In this document: piece after piece, positions 48,370-60,689 of the stretch | Layout: every line of letters starts with the position of its first letter | Position numbering within the stretch: the first letter of the stretch is position 1 | Source of the DNA: Pelodera strongyloides | Lineage: Eukaryota; Nematoda; Chromadorea; Rhabditida; Rhabditidae | NCBI GenBank assembly: GCA_036852015.1 | Contig: JAANDG010000091.1 | Span: forward strand, 282,913 to 346,912 | DNA length: 64,000 bases | Direction of reading: 5' to 3' | Notes under the pieces: generated by a model | What the model was told of the DNA's origin: nothing | The model's database searches: none | What the model saw: only the letters and a program-made list of their open reading frames with translations | Translations under genes and position numbers: made by a program

Positions 48370-50050
48370 TGGAGTTAGATCAGTGATCAAACCAATGAAG
48401 GATCACTGATACATGTCAAATGTGCATAACATTTGAAAATCAGGAAATAAGTGCGATGTATTATGAGGTGGTGGACGGTAATAAATAATTTTATAATTTA
48501 AAAAGGAACTTCCATGAAACAACTGTTCTTCTCAAAGCTCTCAGTGTGAATATTTATAGCCAACCCACATTTTCATGGTTATTATGCATGTGAGTACACG
48601 TGTGGTGTTTGGGTACATTATGTCAGGTAAATGTGCTCATAAAAGACGTCTGTGAAAGGGGTTCACACAGAGAAGAATTCAGAGATTTTGGAGAAATTCT
48701 CGGAAATCAGACAAGAAATTTTCATAAAATAAAATGATAATGCCAAAAAATTGGAACATGAATGTGTGTCAAAATGTACCTCTTTGCCTCTTTCAGAAAA
48801 AAAAAACAGAATGATAGCGGCACGTCAAAGTTGATGTAGATTAGGGAATAGGAAATAATAAACAAAAGTTTAGAAATTAAAGAATTAAAAAGGATATACT
48901 CGGGCTCATTCGAGAAATTCTACCAATTAAGCGAACAACGTGAAAACTTGTCCTGCAAGTTGCTTGTACTTGTGAAAGTCATTTCACATCTCTTGAGCAC
49001 CGTAACTCTATGCGAACCTTGCGACAGCCAGGCGAATATTGAGCGAAATGAGCCGAGGGGTATTTTTCTTGCCGCGCACAATCAAAGCCCCGCGTTGTAG
49101 AGACATAACATGATAAGCATATAATACAAACTAAACGAACAATAATATAAGATTTAATCCAACAATATCATAATAATAAATAATACTGATGTTTATTCTT
49201 AAATTCAATGAATCGTGTGAAACCCTGGGGCGCATTTGTCACTTTCCAAAAAAGGCGTTCAAGGGATGTTTTCTATGGTCTTCTGGCTTCTGCACACCGA
49301 ATTGTGCATTTAGATGACTCCGCAGGGTATTCACCAAGTATAAGAAAAATAACGGACTGGCAAGATTAATGTTCAGTCCAAGGCGACATTCTTCATAAGT
49401 TGAACTAGAAGTTGAACTAAAGGGCAAATAACATGTGCTTCTATTCTGAAATACTGGGATTTCACGTGCGGCCTACCTCAGGCTCACTATACGCTGGTAC
49501 GCCGCCTAGATTGGGCAGCCAAACCTGGGCCCACACGTTTTTTTGTAATACTATTGACTTTCAAAACTCTATTTCGAACAAACTAACTCTTCATTTGGCA
49601 TAAGTGTGGGTAATAATTGAAAGGATCTACTCTTTAGGAAATTTTGTAATCCATTTAAAGGGAGGACAAGGAAGTGACATAGGACAGCTCCCCTATACAC
49701 GGCTTTCCTGGCGAATCTGTTTTATTTTATAAAAGGTCGCTTCCTTGACAATATTGCTCCCTACAATTTGTCCTGCCCATTTTTCATTCCGAACCACCGA
49801 TTTTGCTGGAAAAATCAAGCATCTCTCATGTCGAAAACACATTTTACCAGGTAGTTCATCAAAACTAAACACAAATAAAATTTGGGTCATACATGGGACA
49901 GACCAAAGAAAGGTAACGTCTGTAATTTTACGGAGCAAAGCTGCCACCAAAATTTCGAAATTGATTATTTGTATTGAAAGTCTAACAAGGTTAGAATAAT
50001 TCGCTGATACATTATCTTTTAATAAAAAGTGCTAGACGTCTAGAGTGTGC
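48370..50050. other. No gene recognised
   Basis: Short frames only. The minus-strand frame 49693-49950 is not supported by splice sites or a known domain. Confidence 0.5.
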
Positions 50051-50052
50051 TC

Positions 50053-50180
50053 CTTTATACAAGGGTGGTTTAAATCCGTATTCAAAGTTTATGACATATG
50101 CCAGACGAGTCCTGTTTAGTAGACGACGAGTTTCAGATGACAAATTGCTTGACGCTCGACGTCTTGGGCCTGCCAGGAGT
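50053..50180. repeat. Dispersed repeat, copy 1
   Basis: Segment with CAAGGGTGG, GACGACGAGTT and CAGATGACAAATTGCT. A second, diverged copy in the same orientation lies at 52010-52140. Confidence 0.7.
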
Positions 50181-50754
50181 TTTTTTTTAACAAAAACAAC
50201 ATATAAATGTCTTAATGAAATGGTCTATGATGTCTAAGGACCCTGAAAAGATCTCTGTGTGAATGATTGAAGTATTAAATTACACGCATCTTTGGTCTCC
50301 ACTTCTTTTTATGTGATTTTATTTGCACTGCAATATGCATTTATGTCACAATTATCATCATGAATATCACACTAATATTGAAGGGAAACCATTCGAAATA
50401 AATCTTACATAAATATAAATATAAAAATACATACTGGATTCCCTAAAATGAGAATACCTGGTTCAATAGTACGAAAATCCAATAATATATAACAACATTC
50501 ACAAATACATATGAATTTTGTGGTGGCCCAATGATACATAGTTCTGAAATGTACGCTGGAGACAACTTCTCATGAACTACAGGCAAATTGTGCCCGTGTT
50601 ATAGCTTTGCCATCCGATTTATGCCATCTCTATCAGTGGGCTCTAGCAACGAACTCTCATCCAAGTTTAGAGTTAGAGCTATGTGTGTGGAAATGCCTTT
50701 TCGGACGAGTGGCAAAAAAGATATGTTATAATTTATTGACGAGCAAATAAATAA

Positions 50755-53140
50755 CTATAAGTGAGATCTTTGTGTTTCGCTTGAAATTTCCTTGGATGAA
50801 ATTCCAAACTTCGCCATGAAATTGTCGAACGCCTGTGCAACTTCGCCATTCATCTGAAAATACATTATGCATTACAAAAAAAGATCCTTTTCTTCCTTTC
50901 GGGTGAATTACTCAATAACGCAACAAAACTAAATAGATAATTTATATATACCTTGAACTCATACTAAAGAGGTAGCAAGTGGTTGGATGTTGCAAAATGA
51001 GAGCAAGTGGCTTTGAAACGTATACTAGACGTCTGCGTTCCCGTGTATAGTATGCGGGTATGCGCACACATGTATGAGCTATTCTGTGCATTACCGGCAC
51101 AGATTCAAATGTAGTTGCCTAGCATGTCACAGAATCAAATGTAGTTGCCTAGCATGTCACATGTGCTACATTTCAAGAACCACATGTGATACCGCTTAAA
51201 AATAAAATAATTCCAACGTATACCTCCAAGAAGTGCGTGCCTCCGGGAATAAGTTTCAGAAAAACATCGTCGCTTTCAAATCTCTTTGATAATTTCACAG
51301 AATTTTCGAAAGGGACCAACTAAAAATGAATTGGGAAGTAGAAATTTTGGGAACCTTTTTTGACAGAGTGGCCATGTAACATGTTAGTTTATGTTTTCTA
51401 TACTTTGATTTAACAATAATTATTAGAAACCGAAATCTAAAATGATACTTTCGTATCTCGTTTTCTTACCGTATCACTTGTTCCGTGAACAATTCCTATT
51501 GGGCATTTGATGGGTATTTTTCCCGGTAAGCGCGTGGCACATGTCTGAATAAGGCAATGTTTTTAAATTGGTTATGGAATGCGGTTTTGAAACGTATGTT
51601 GCACCACGTTCCCGTGTATTATATGCAGAATGTGTATTCTATTGTGAGCGCTTGCACAGACAGACATCGAATTTTGCACACATAATTAAGAACATCTCAC
51701 CTCCATGAATTCTTTCAATCCCTTGAGATCAATAAGAGCATCGTGTCCATTTCTGGATGCTGGATGAACTACCGTACCACCAGATTCAAGGATGTGGCGC
51801 CCGTTCGGCACGGCAACATCCACGTAGCTGAGGTCCAAACCAGAACCGGGACAGAAAAGAAATAGACCCTGAAAGCGGATTAGAAATTAGACAATGGAGC
51901 TCTACTGGTTAGCTATACTATCAGGATTCTACAGTACGAAGTTGGAGAGGTAGTTCACCAACTGGCCAATAAATAAATTAATTAATCCTTTACGCTCCAA
52001 GAGCGTGCACCTTTATTCAAGGGTGGTGCAATACAGTTTCAAAATGAGCTTATGATTTGTTCCGCAGAGGCTCTGGAGCAGTAGGCGACGAGTTCCAGAT
52101 GACAAATTGCTCGACGTCTTCGGGCTAGGGCCAGGAATTAACAACGTTCTGTGGTAACGGTTGGATTCATGATCATGTCTCTCTCTTTGTCTTTTCGATA
52201 AATTCCAAACAAGACACCAGTGGCGAATCGTACATGTAAATTACACAATAAAAGCCAAACCTTAACATTCTCCGGACGTCTAATTGTCGCATTAATTGCG
52301 GAATTCGCGCCAGCCGACGTTGCAATTAGAATCCAGTTATCTTCCTGAAAACTTTAAAGAGAAATACCGGGCGGTTTTTGAAAAGCTTCGTGGACAGCTG
52401 ACACATTTATGCAAAGTTGCTCGAATTTGGCTCGATTTTTAATTCTAATCTGTGTTCATTTGCATAAGCTGCATAGGAATGCTCATGTACTTGATGTGTT
52501 TCCAAAACAGGCGAGTATTTCGCTTTAAAACACAAATTGAAATAATCGGGATCATTCGCCTATTTTGACTCAACAATTCATTACGTCAGTGGTGAAAATC
52601 CTTATTTTTTCATAATAATTAATCTAAAATGAAACCTTGATCCTATTCTCGACGTCCTCTCTCCATTCATTCACGCGCCACAATTTTTCACGGCTTCCAG
52701 GATTACGGTATTTTAGACTGAAATTTGTCGGTTTTTACGGCATGAGTTGTGAAATGAGGCAATATTTCAGTTCAAGTCGTAGAGTAGAGATCATAACTAT
52801 ATTACTGTTATTAGACCATAACTTTATGCTGAAGTGCGTTTGTGAAGAAGTAAGAATCAGGTCAATTCAAGACTACACGTACACAAGAGACCACTAAAAT
52901 TATGGTAACTACTCCACTTTTCTGAAAAGGCTGTTTTCTTACTCTCAATTGGTTTTGATAACGATATATCCTCTAAACTCATTTCCAGTAAATATTACAG
53001 TTAGAAACTTCTTTGAAAATCGCAAACCATTCAAAGTGGTGTTCCATTCCAGAGAAATATTTTGTGAGAAATTGTGCGGTTCGATTCTGAACGGAAGAGC
53101 CGAGTCCGTGACAATATAATATATTTAAGGCTTTCTTCAT
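50755..53140 (-). CDS. Alpha/beta-hydrolase, ABHD10-like
   Basis: Clear exons, all phase 0: 53009-53140, 52261-52344, 51701-51868, 51470-51544, 51224-51319 and 50755-50853. ATG at 53140 begins MKKALNILYCHGLGSS, an oxyanion-loop strand. Exon 52261-52344 has LIATSAGANSA, the likely nucleophile elbow. GIVHGTSDT then carries the acid and IPGGTHFLE the His. The spacing of CPIGIVHG, VPFENS and the late His resembles ABHD10-type thioesterases. At least one exon between 52345 and 53008, coding for the first crossover strand and helix, is unresolved; DISLSKPIE near 52945 is a candidate. The donor after 53009 (GTTTCT) is weak. The nucleophile motif is Ala-Thr-Ser-Ala-Gly rather than Gly-x-Ser-x-Gly. 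Confidence 0.7.
51099..51160. repeat. 30-bp tandem duplication
   Basis: TCAAATGTAGTTGCCTAGCA with its flanks occurs twice head to tail inside a hydrolase intron. Confidence 0.9.
52010..52140. repeat. Dispersed repeat, copy 2
   Basis: Diverged relative of 50053-50180, same orientation, in a hydrolase intron. Confidence 0.7.
52354..52528. mobile_element. TTAA MITE abutting a splice acceptor
   Basis: TTAA at 52354-52357 and 52525-52528. Ends AGAGAAATACCGGGCGG and AGTATTTCGCT, interior TTTGCATAAGCTGCAT. The edge lies 10 bp from the acceptor side of the hydrolase exon ending at 52344, so the element supplies most of the branch-point region. Confidence 0.88.
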
Positions 53141-54590
53141 CGAAGTATCTGAAAAGAACACTAATATTTGGCAGCATTTCTTGCCACGAAAAGCCGGAAA
53201 AATTTGTATAGATTGATTTTCGACAAAGACTGTTTTGTGGAATATTCAAATTTCTGGCCATGTTATCTTCATGCAAATTCCGAAGAAAAGTTTACATGTC
53301 GGCATGGGCAAGCAAAACAAAGTTGTGCAAAACAATTGACACAATTGACATAAATATTTACTTTGTTTTGGCAAAGAAAATGGTTCTAGATGACCCCCAT
53401 CCATGTTAGTAATGCACAGCTTCTGGCATTATTCAATAGTTAAATTAAAATATGTACATATGTATAATGTGATAGAGTTGGATTGGACACGCAGAAATAA
53501 AGATTGACACCCAGGATCAGGGAACCCTTTAGGTTTTCAAACATTATGCGACAAATAAACTGATTAAAGCAAACGTAAGAAAAGTATATGACAATGTGTT
53601 TACCTGAATTTGAATCGCACATTGCAGTTAAAGTAATTATGATTTGATTAAAAAGAAGTCTAGTTTATTATCGGGCAATGAACACTCTTGACCACGGGTC
53701 AACAGGTCAACAGGTGACGCCACGAAAAAGCAAACTGACTGATAAAATACAAACTACATAATACACGTACCCTACATACATACGTACATACAAACGAAAA
53801 ATATTTGCTTAAATAATAAAAATACAATGGTAAACTATAGGATCAATATGCGAACATAATCCCCTTCTCCATAAACCGCGCGTCACACGCATGACATGAC
53901 CTTATTGGGTCAAGGTTTAATGAAAATATTTCGGCAATTTTTGTCGCGCGCCGTCTAGTCAGTAAAGTGTATATTAAAACTTGAGCTTTGTTCGGTAAAT
54001 AAAACTAAGTTTTCTATCTTACAAACGCTAGAAATTTAGAGGGTTACGAACAACGGAGGAAATCTCAAAATACGTTTGGTCGTACTCGTACATGCCTGGT
54101 CGCAGAACACTCATGTGGACTGACTAAATTTCGTATATTGTAACTACAAACTGGTGAAAGACTGCATCGAGTACTCGAGCAAAACATAATTGTGAAGTTC
54201 ACATGTCCCATAGCTATTTTTACTATCGCTACATAAATAATTTTCGGTCACTTGTGTTACCAATCAACTACCAATACCATTATTTCTCCGCATCCAATAT
54301 TAGGGATTAGCTGGAAATGGTTACAAATACAATCTCCGGAACATTCATTTTTATCACGTATTGAAATTCTTTTCTCGTTACCAGCTGGGTTTTTTATTAT
54401 CATTATTTGGTAAGCTTCTTAACTTTTAATCACGGATTAATTTCCATTCCTGACACGGTAATCTGGAAACAAAGGGGAAAATCTCCTAGATAGCGTAGCG
54501 TTCCGATGCGCTTTATTAGAAAACCAGCCAGTCGGATAAGCGCATTTCTTCCACTTATTTTATTTCCCATTGTTTGCTAAGCCTACTGTA
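53141..54590. other. Intergenic, no gene recognised
   Basis: Lies between the divergently arranged hydrolase and ShKT genes, so promoters of both may be here. No clear motif was identified. Confidence 0.5.
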
Positions 54591-54593
54591 ACA

Positions 54594-55828
54594 ATGAGCT
54601 TCAAGCTTACTGTATTTACACTCTGCGTTTTGGTCGCCGTGACGTACGCAAAGGTATTGTTCCTAAAAAGCATATAAATGCCATGACAATATCAAACCTT
54701 CAAGATTATATAGGAACTTATTGTTAGTGCATATAAAATAACATTATACTATATTATGCATAATAATATGATATGTCCATAATTTGCGTCAAAACTGTCT
54801 TTATAGCCCGATTTCCAAGCAATCGTTGGGCCACAGAAACTCTATGGAATTTGCGACCTTGGACGTGAGTGCCTAAAAATTATTCTGAAATATGCCAATA
54901 TGTAAATATGCTTTTAGTGTTTTAGTTACCTTCAGATTCAGGTGTCTTTGTAAGAACATAGAAAGATGTTTCACCGGTGTATGGAGAAAAGACTAACAAT
55001 AAGAATATAGTTTTGTTTTGTTTTGTAGTTTTGTTATGTTTTGTACGAGTTTTGTACGAGTTTTGTACGAGTTTTGTACGAGTCATACGAGTTTTGTTAT
55101 ATTCACTTTGTTTACTATATTGTTGTTTTTATTAAGTGTGTGTCAACAATCAATGTCCAGGAATTTACTGGTGCTGTCCCTACTCGAACATCTGCTGCAG
55201 AGTAAGTGGAGAAAATTTAACTAAAAGGGTATGACATGTGGTTTTGTAACGAATGGATTGCATGCATTGCATGCAAATTTCCTTGCCCTTTTCCGTGCTT
55301 CAAAACCATGTGCCCCGCCGTACCACAACCGCGCATTCTCTCTGTTTGGCTAATTGAGTTGCATGGTGACACATTTGCAATGAGACACTGAAATTAACCG
55401 CAAAAGTAACTGTATTTATTTTTTTCAGAACACGATGACTGTTGCAGCAACTGGTGAGTTCTTTAGATCTTGATATACTTGCTCTAGCACAAAAAAAGTA
55501 CAGACCTCAAGTACTGACTGCAACTTGATTGATAAGAAACTATCTCTGCAAAGTAAATGTAGAACTTGGCTCCTTCATAAAGATGTTTAGAAAGAATATA
55601 CAGCGAAACAGTATATGTGTAGAGCCTATGGACTGTTTTCAATCGCATGTATGGCCTATGGGAACCTTTATGAGGAGTGACTTTTCAGAAAGTTGCAAGG
55701 ACAAGGTGAACCCGTTCTCTGGAGTCTCTGAGTGTGAACAGAAGAAGGACTTGTGCTCCAGTGAGCAGTACGTCGAGTTGATGAAGGAGCAGTGCCCTAG
55801 GACATGCGGATTCTGCAAACCCAACTAA
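54594..55828 (+). CDS. Secreted cysteine-rich ShKT-domain protein, 5 exons, 115 aa
   Basis: Exons 54594-54653, 54807-54864, 55137-55201, 55429-55453 and 55689-55828 join with phases 0, 1, 0 and 1. The first exon is a classic signal peptide (TVFTLCVLVAVTYA). Exon 3 is a compact six-Cys module with two CC pairs (WCCPYSNICC). The last exon is a ShKT domain with six Cys, including a YVELM stretch and the terminal CPRTCGFC. ShKT domains are abundant in nematode secreted proteins, including enzymes and surface proteins. In some animals they block potassium channels, but function cannot be inferred here. The intron acceptor before exon 3 (TTATTAAG) is weak. AATAAA overlaps the stop codon, and a second lies at 55874-55879. 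Confidence 0.75.
55229..55330. repeat. Short imperfect palindrome in ShKT intron 3
   Basis: ACATGTGGTTTTGTAACG on the left and CTTCAAAACCATGTG on the right, around a GCATGCATTGCATGCA core. Resembles a worn foldback element. Confidence 0.5.
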
Positions 55829-55977
55829 TAAATGAAACAAGGCTCGGTAGCTTACGTAAGAACGAGCAACTTGAATAAACATTATGCAACGACTTTCAGT
55901 TTACTAATGCAAATGAACGTGCTTACATACTTCGTAGTGAATTCTCAACATTTTGTGCACACGATGTTTGATCGGAT

Positions 55978-56206
55978 AGTGTGTGTACGTGTGTGTGCGT
56001 ATATGTGCGTGTGGGTGCGTGTGTGTGCGTGTGTGTGCGTGTGTGTGCGTGTGTGTGTGTGCGTGTGTGTGCGTATATGTATGCGTGTGTGTATGTGTGT
56101 GCGCGTGTGTGTATGCGTGTGTGTGCGTGTGTGTGTGCGAGTGAGCGCGCGTGCGTGTGTGTGCGTGTGTGTGTGTGGGCGAGTGAGCGCGTGTGCGTGT
56201 GTGTGA
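55978..56206. repeat. GT/GCGT microsatellite
   Basis: About 230 bp of TGTGTGCG-type repeat between the ShKT and TRMT11 genes. Open frames rich in Val/Cys/Arg and Thr/His on either strand are repeat artefacts. Confidence 0.97.
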
Positions 56207-56435
56207 TCAATCTGAGATGTTGTGACTTGGATATTTGGGACATACTAACATGGCGTGACCAAAAAACCCACGGGCTTATGCCCATCAAACAACTTTGTGG
56301 TGGTCGCAGATTGCGGCTCAAAACGTACACAAGAATACAAATGACGAACGCATTAACTATTTGTAATTTGTGTTTTGGTCCGTACATTATAATTTAAATT
56401 TTATTTTTTTTTCCGATGAAATTCTACAAGTGCTG

Positions 56436-59400
56436 ATGAAGTACCTTTTGCTATTTTCCCAGTCTCATTTGGACTTTCGGATAGCTGAACTTCAAGGAAT
56501 ATGCAAAGCTCTACAGCTTGAATCTAATCTGCCCTCTCTAATCGATGCAAAATCGCCAATTTTCATCGTTGACCTTCCTGATCCGGAGATTTTGAACGCT
56601 ATTCTGTCTCGGTCTGTTTTGCTGAAAAACGTATATGAGTTCTTCTGCAAAGCCAACGACTTCGACGAACTTCATAGGCAGATTCGGAATAATTTGGGCA
56701 AGCTTGAACCCTACAATGTTCCTGAGCAATCATGGGCTGTAAAGTTGCGACCAGTTGGAAAGAAGAGAGGAGTCGATATATTCACTGAATCAAGACGAGT
56801 TGCTGAATATTTACCGCTGGCGGCTGCTCCAGTGAAGATGACAAATCCTGTTAATAAATTTCTTCTTCTATCGTACTACGAGTCGGAATTTAACGATGCT
56901 CCTAGCACTATTTATTTTCTACGGGAATTCGGATCCGGACGAACGCAGCTAAAAGTAAAACTTAATTTGAAAGAACGAGCCTATATTGGAAATACTACAA
57001 TGGACCCGGAATTGGCTTTATTGCAGGTATGGTAATGCATCGTTTCGCTTTGCTTCCAATTTACATTCGTGAGTGGTGAGTGTTACATCATGTTTCTTCG
57101 CGCGTTATGCCCTGTCCATGTTTGCGATTCGCACTTGCAAATGACAAATGCCTGTCCATGTTCAGGCCATTTTACATGAATGTCAAATGCCTTCCGTAAC
57201 CCATGCGAATGACGCGTTTGACATAGTCCCGCAACGAAAGTGATCAGATCCGTACTATTTGAAATAGATCAGTACTCATTTTGAAATAGATCGAGATGCA
57301 AAATCGCTGCGGGACCTCATTTACATTACTCGAACATGGACAGGCATTTGACTTTCGCCTGTGCGAATCGCATACTTGGATAGGCATTAGCACATGATGT
57401 TCAAATACGAGCGATCATTTTATGTTCTACTAGACAAACTACTGATTTCATTTAGGCTAACATCGTTGCAGTGCCTCCAAAAGGTCTTGTCCTTGATCCG
57501 TTTTGTGGTACAGGAGGTGAGGGTTCATTTTTTTTATCGTAATTGGTAAGACTATTCTCCGCGGAGGGAGAGCGTCTACCTGTGGCAATCATTTTGGTGA
57601 AGTTTACCCCCTTTCCGGTATGTATGGCCCACCATAAGGCCAACGGGGAGTTTCCAGAGAACATCTTATATAATAAATATATTTTATTCTAGTTTTTGTG
57701 CATGGGAGGATACGTTCATGCATTTAGCTTTTGCGAGCTCGGCCTAAACGTATAATTTGATGAAATTGAAATTCCCTCAAAGCACGGGTGTTAACTAAAG
57801 TAAGCTTATGTCGTTTGTCGCATACCGCGGACATATCATTGGGAGCGGAATGCACATTTGCGTGTGCTTTTGTGCTTCCATCATCTTAGTCCTGGTGTTA
57901 CTGAACCGAGCCGGTATTCCAATTTTGTTTATTGTGATTGTTTTCTTTGTGATACCTACAATAATTCTTCAGGCTTGATTCTACCGGCTGCCGAATTTGA
58001 TGGTTTCGTCTGGGGAACAGAGATTAACTATCAAATCGCTCACGGACAAGGGAAGTCATCGCGACATGACCAAAAGGAGCTTACCGACAAGGAGTGTGTG
58101 CGAGCTAGCTTTGAACAATATGGTACCGAGTCAAGGTTGGTTATTTTGCTTTATTTTCTATTTTATTGTCTGGTCGCCAAATACCAAACATTCTGACAAC
58201 AATGAATAAATATGCATTTCTGTCATGTATGCGAACTTGTTCATTTGAAACCGTTGTTCGCAAAATCCATATGTGTGAGTGACTTTTTCTCATATGTGTG
58301 AGTGATTGGTTACCAGGTCAACATTGTGTATCAGTACATTGTTGTCCGGCGGTATGGTTTTGGTTGGGCAAGAAGTTTTGTAAGACATGCACAGTCCCCA
58401 ATATCTATATTTAAAAGTAGTTTCTCCATATTCCGCCGTCCAAAAATGGTTCGCCCTATGTCATGTCAAATATATGCAAAAATGGACAATCCGAATAGTA
58501 TACATAGAAAACGATTCCACTTACATTTTATAAAATCAAACAGGTTTTGCAGTGCTCGTGTTTATCTCTTTATGTGTATTTGTTTATAACGTACAGTAAA
58601 ATAGTATGTATGTTCATGAAAGAATGTAGAAGCTATGCACACGTTTTGAAAACCGTGCTCGCTATTTTTGCAGGCGGTTGTTTTCTGAATAAAGTGATAT
58701 TCACATTCTAATGACTACGAAACAGTCACATCACAGGGCATATTCATTGTTTTTTTTTTGCGAAGATCATGATTGTGACTCTTTTATTTTTAATTGAGGA
58801 TTCCCTTTTTTTAATTTCCCTCCCCTTTTAGGCTCATGTCCGTGATTGTGGCTGACACTTCTCGGCATGGTCTGTGGGCGCGCGGGTCAATATTTGACGC
58901 GATTGTCGCTGATCCCCCATATGGAGTCAGGGAAAAGGGCAGGAAATTGGGACCCAAGGAACGCAAGGTCTGTTCTTTTTATTTTTTTTGTGCTGTCAAC
59001 GGATATTTTTTTGTGCTACGTTCCTGGTGACGCAGGGCATAAACCTCGCCGGTGAGTCCGGATGTGGTTCGCGAAATTTTCTGTTTGTGATACGTTTCTA
59101 ATAAATTCCTCGTACCACCTCCGGGCTTCCCATACCGTCTATGCTAACCCGGACCGGTGAGGGAGCCATCCCAGAGCCCTCTAAATTTATGCAATATTCT
59201 GATTCCGGTGTTGGTTCGCCGGTTAGCTCAACCGCGTCAGCGCACCGGCTAGGCTATGCAACATGGATATTTTTTGTCAATTTTGACGAAAAGAAGGGGC
59301 GTTCGCGGTTGAAGACCAGAGATAAAAGTAAAATGCTCACTATTTTGGTTTAGGAGCACTGGGTGCTGCCTGGCAGTGCATCTCACGTTCAACATTTTCC

Positions 59401-60124
59401 GGAGAAACAGGTTTGTGAAATAAACTTTTTTCCGTTTTTGGCTGTTGCTGACAATTGATACGGTCGGTGTACGTGCGGATTTTTCTTTGCTGAAATTGAT
59501 TTGTATATGTAATTTTTACGGATATGAACAATCCTACTGAAAGGAGACTATCGAAACATGTTTATGTTCAAACCTTCAATCTTCGAAAAAGACTTACTGT
59601 TTTACACTCGGGCTGTTTCTAACTTGGGTTCTAACCTAGCTCATTCATAATTTTCGCCAAACACTTCAGAAACTTTGGAGCAGTTTTTCCCCATGTCGCT
59701 AAATTTAACTGCGCACTTGAAGGACTAAAATTAGGGTTTCATTGCATCTTCATCCGTTTACAATGTCTATCCGATTATCCGACGAAACGTTTTCTTTCAG
59801 GTGTACCAGCTAGACGCCGTGTTCTGCGATCTAGCTGATCTGGCTGCACGGCTTCTGGTTATTGGAGGCCGGGTTTCATTTTGGTTTCCCGTTATACTTC
59901 AGACTTATTCTGATGCAGTACTTCCTGCACACCCTGCCCTTCGGTTAGTATCCAACTGTGAACAGCCACTGACATTGAGGACAAGCAGGCGATTGTTGAC
60001 TTATGAGAAGACTAGAGAACCCAACGATGGAGAAAAGGCGACTTCTGCATTCTATCAATATGCAGACACAACGTTCAGAGATGCAGTATTGAAGGCCAGA
60101 AATAAGGAAGTTGTTGCCGAGTAG
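56436..60124 (+). CDS. TRMT11: tRNA (guanine-N2-) methyltransferase TRMT11, 6 exons, 443 aa
   Basis: Exons 56436-57026, 57456-57516, 57973-58135, 58832-58967, 59354-59410 and 59801-60124 close in phase. Product: the catalytic subunit that makes N2-methylguanosine at position 10 of tRNAs, normally with TRMT112. It starts MKYLLLFSQSHLDFR, matching the family's N-terminal THUMP-side region. SAM-binding motif DPFCGTGG (211-218) is split by intron 2. FVWGTEIN follows, and the catalytic motif IV DPPYG is at 299-303. The C-terminus has LVSNCEQPL and TSRRLLTYEK. Length is close to that of animal homologues. No catalytic motif is missing. Introns are 300-700 bp, one holding a foldback element. An alternative upstream start is possible, but the chosen Met fits the family. 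Confidence 0.95.
57105..57392. mobile_element. Foldback element in TRMT11 intron 1
   Basis: Inverted pairs include TGCCTGTCCATGTTC with GAACATGGACAGGCA, and TGCGATTCGCAC with GTGCGAATCGCA. The total is about 290 bp. No coding capacity. Confidence 0.75.
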
Positions 60125-60502
60125 TGTTACTAACTGTTGATATTATAGGAAATAATTATACTTTTGCAGTTTCTCGTTAAATTCTAACTAGTTCCTTTCG
60201 ATTTCGCCCTAGGAATTTTGCAAGGTGACTTGATGATCCTGGAATTACGAACGACGGTTTTGTTTACCTACAATTGAAGGGTTTATGGCATTATTGTCTT
60301 TGTGATACTGATAGAAACTACAGGGAGTAGTTTCTTGGGTTGTAGTTAGGTGCTGATTTGGCTTCGTGCTTCTATTTCCTATTCTGTTCGCCTCTCCGGA
60401 TTGGAGGGTGTTTGTCGATGTTATTTTGTTGTTGTTTTCTGTTATGTTTTTTTTTTGTTGGTTACCGAGTTGTTATTCTGTTATTCTCCCTCTTAGCTTG
60501 TT

Positions 60503-60508
60503 AATAAA
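60503..60508 (+). terminator. Candidate TRMT11 poly(A) signal
   Basis: AATAAA about 380 bp after the TRMT11 stop, in T-rich sequence. It is the last such signal before the satellite that begins near 60690. Confidence 0.5.
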
Positions 60509-60689
60509 AATTCGTCATGTGCCTTTGTGCCTTATTTTAGGACGTACTTTGGGCGTCAATGTATATTTGCTCACGTACGATTTTCTTTTTTTTTGTGCAC
60601 TTTTCTCATGACCACATCGTTTTTGTTTGCGATGCCAAAAAAAACTGGCGAGATTTTGTCGCCAGGAATATCTTGTCACAACAAAACAA

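Noticed and set aside
55832..56397. Overlapping open frames on both strands rich in Val/Cys and Thr/His
   Set aside because: They are readings of the GT/GCGT microsatellite.
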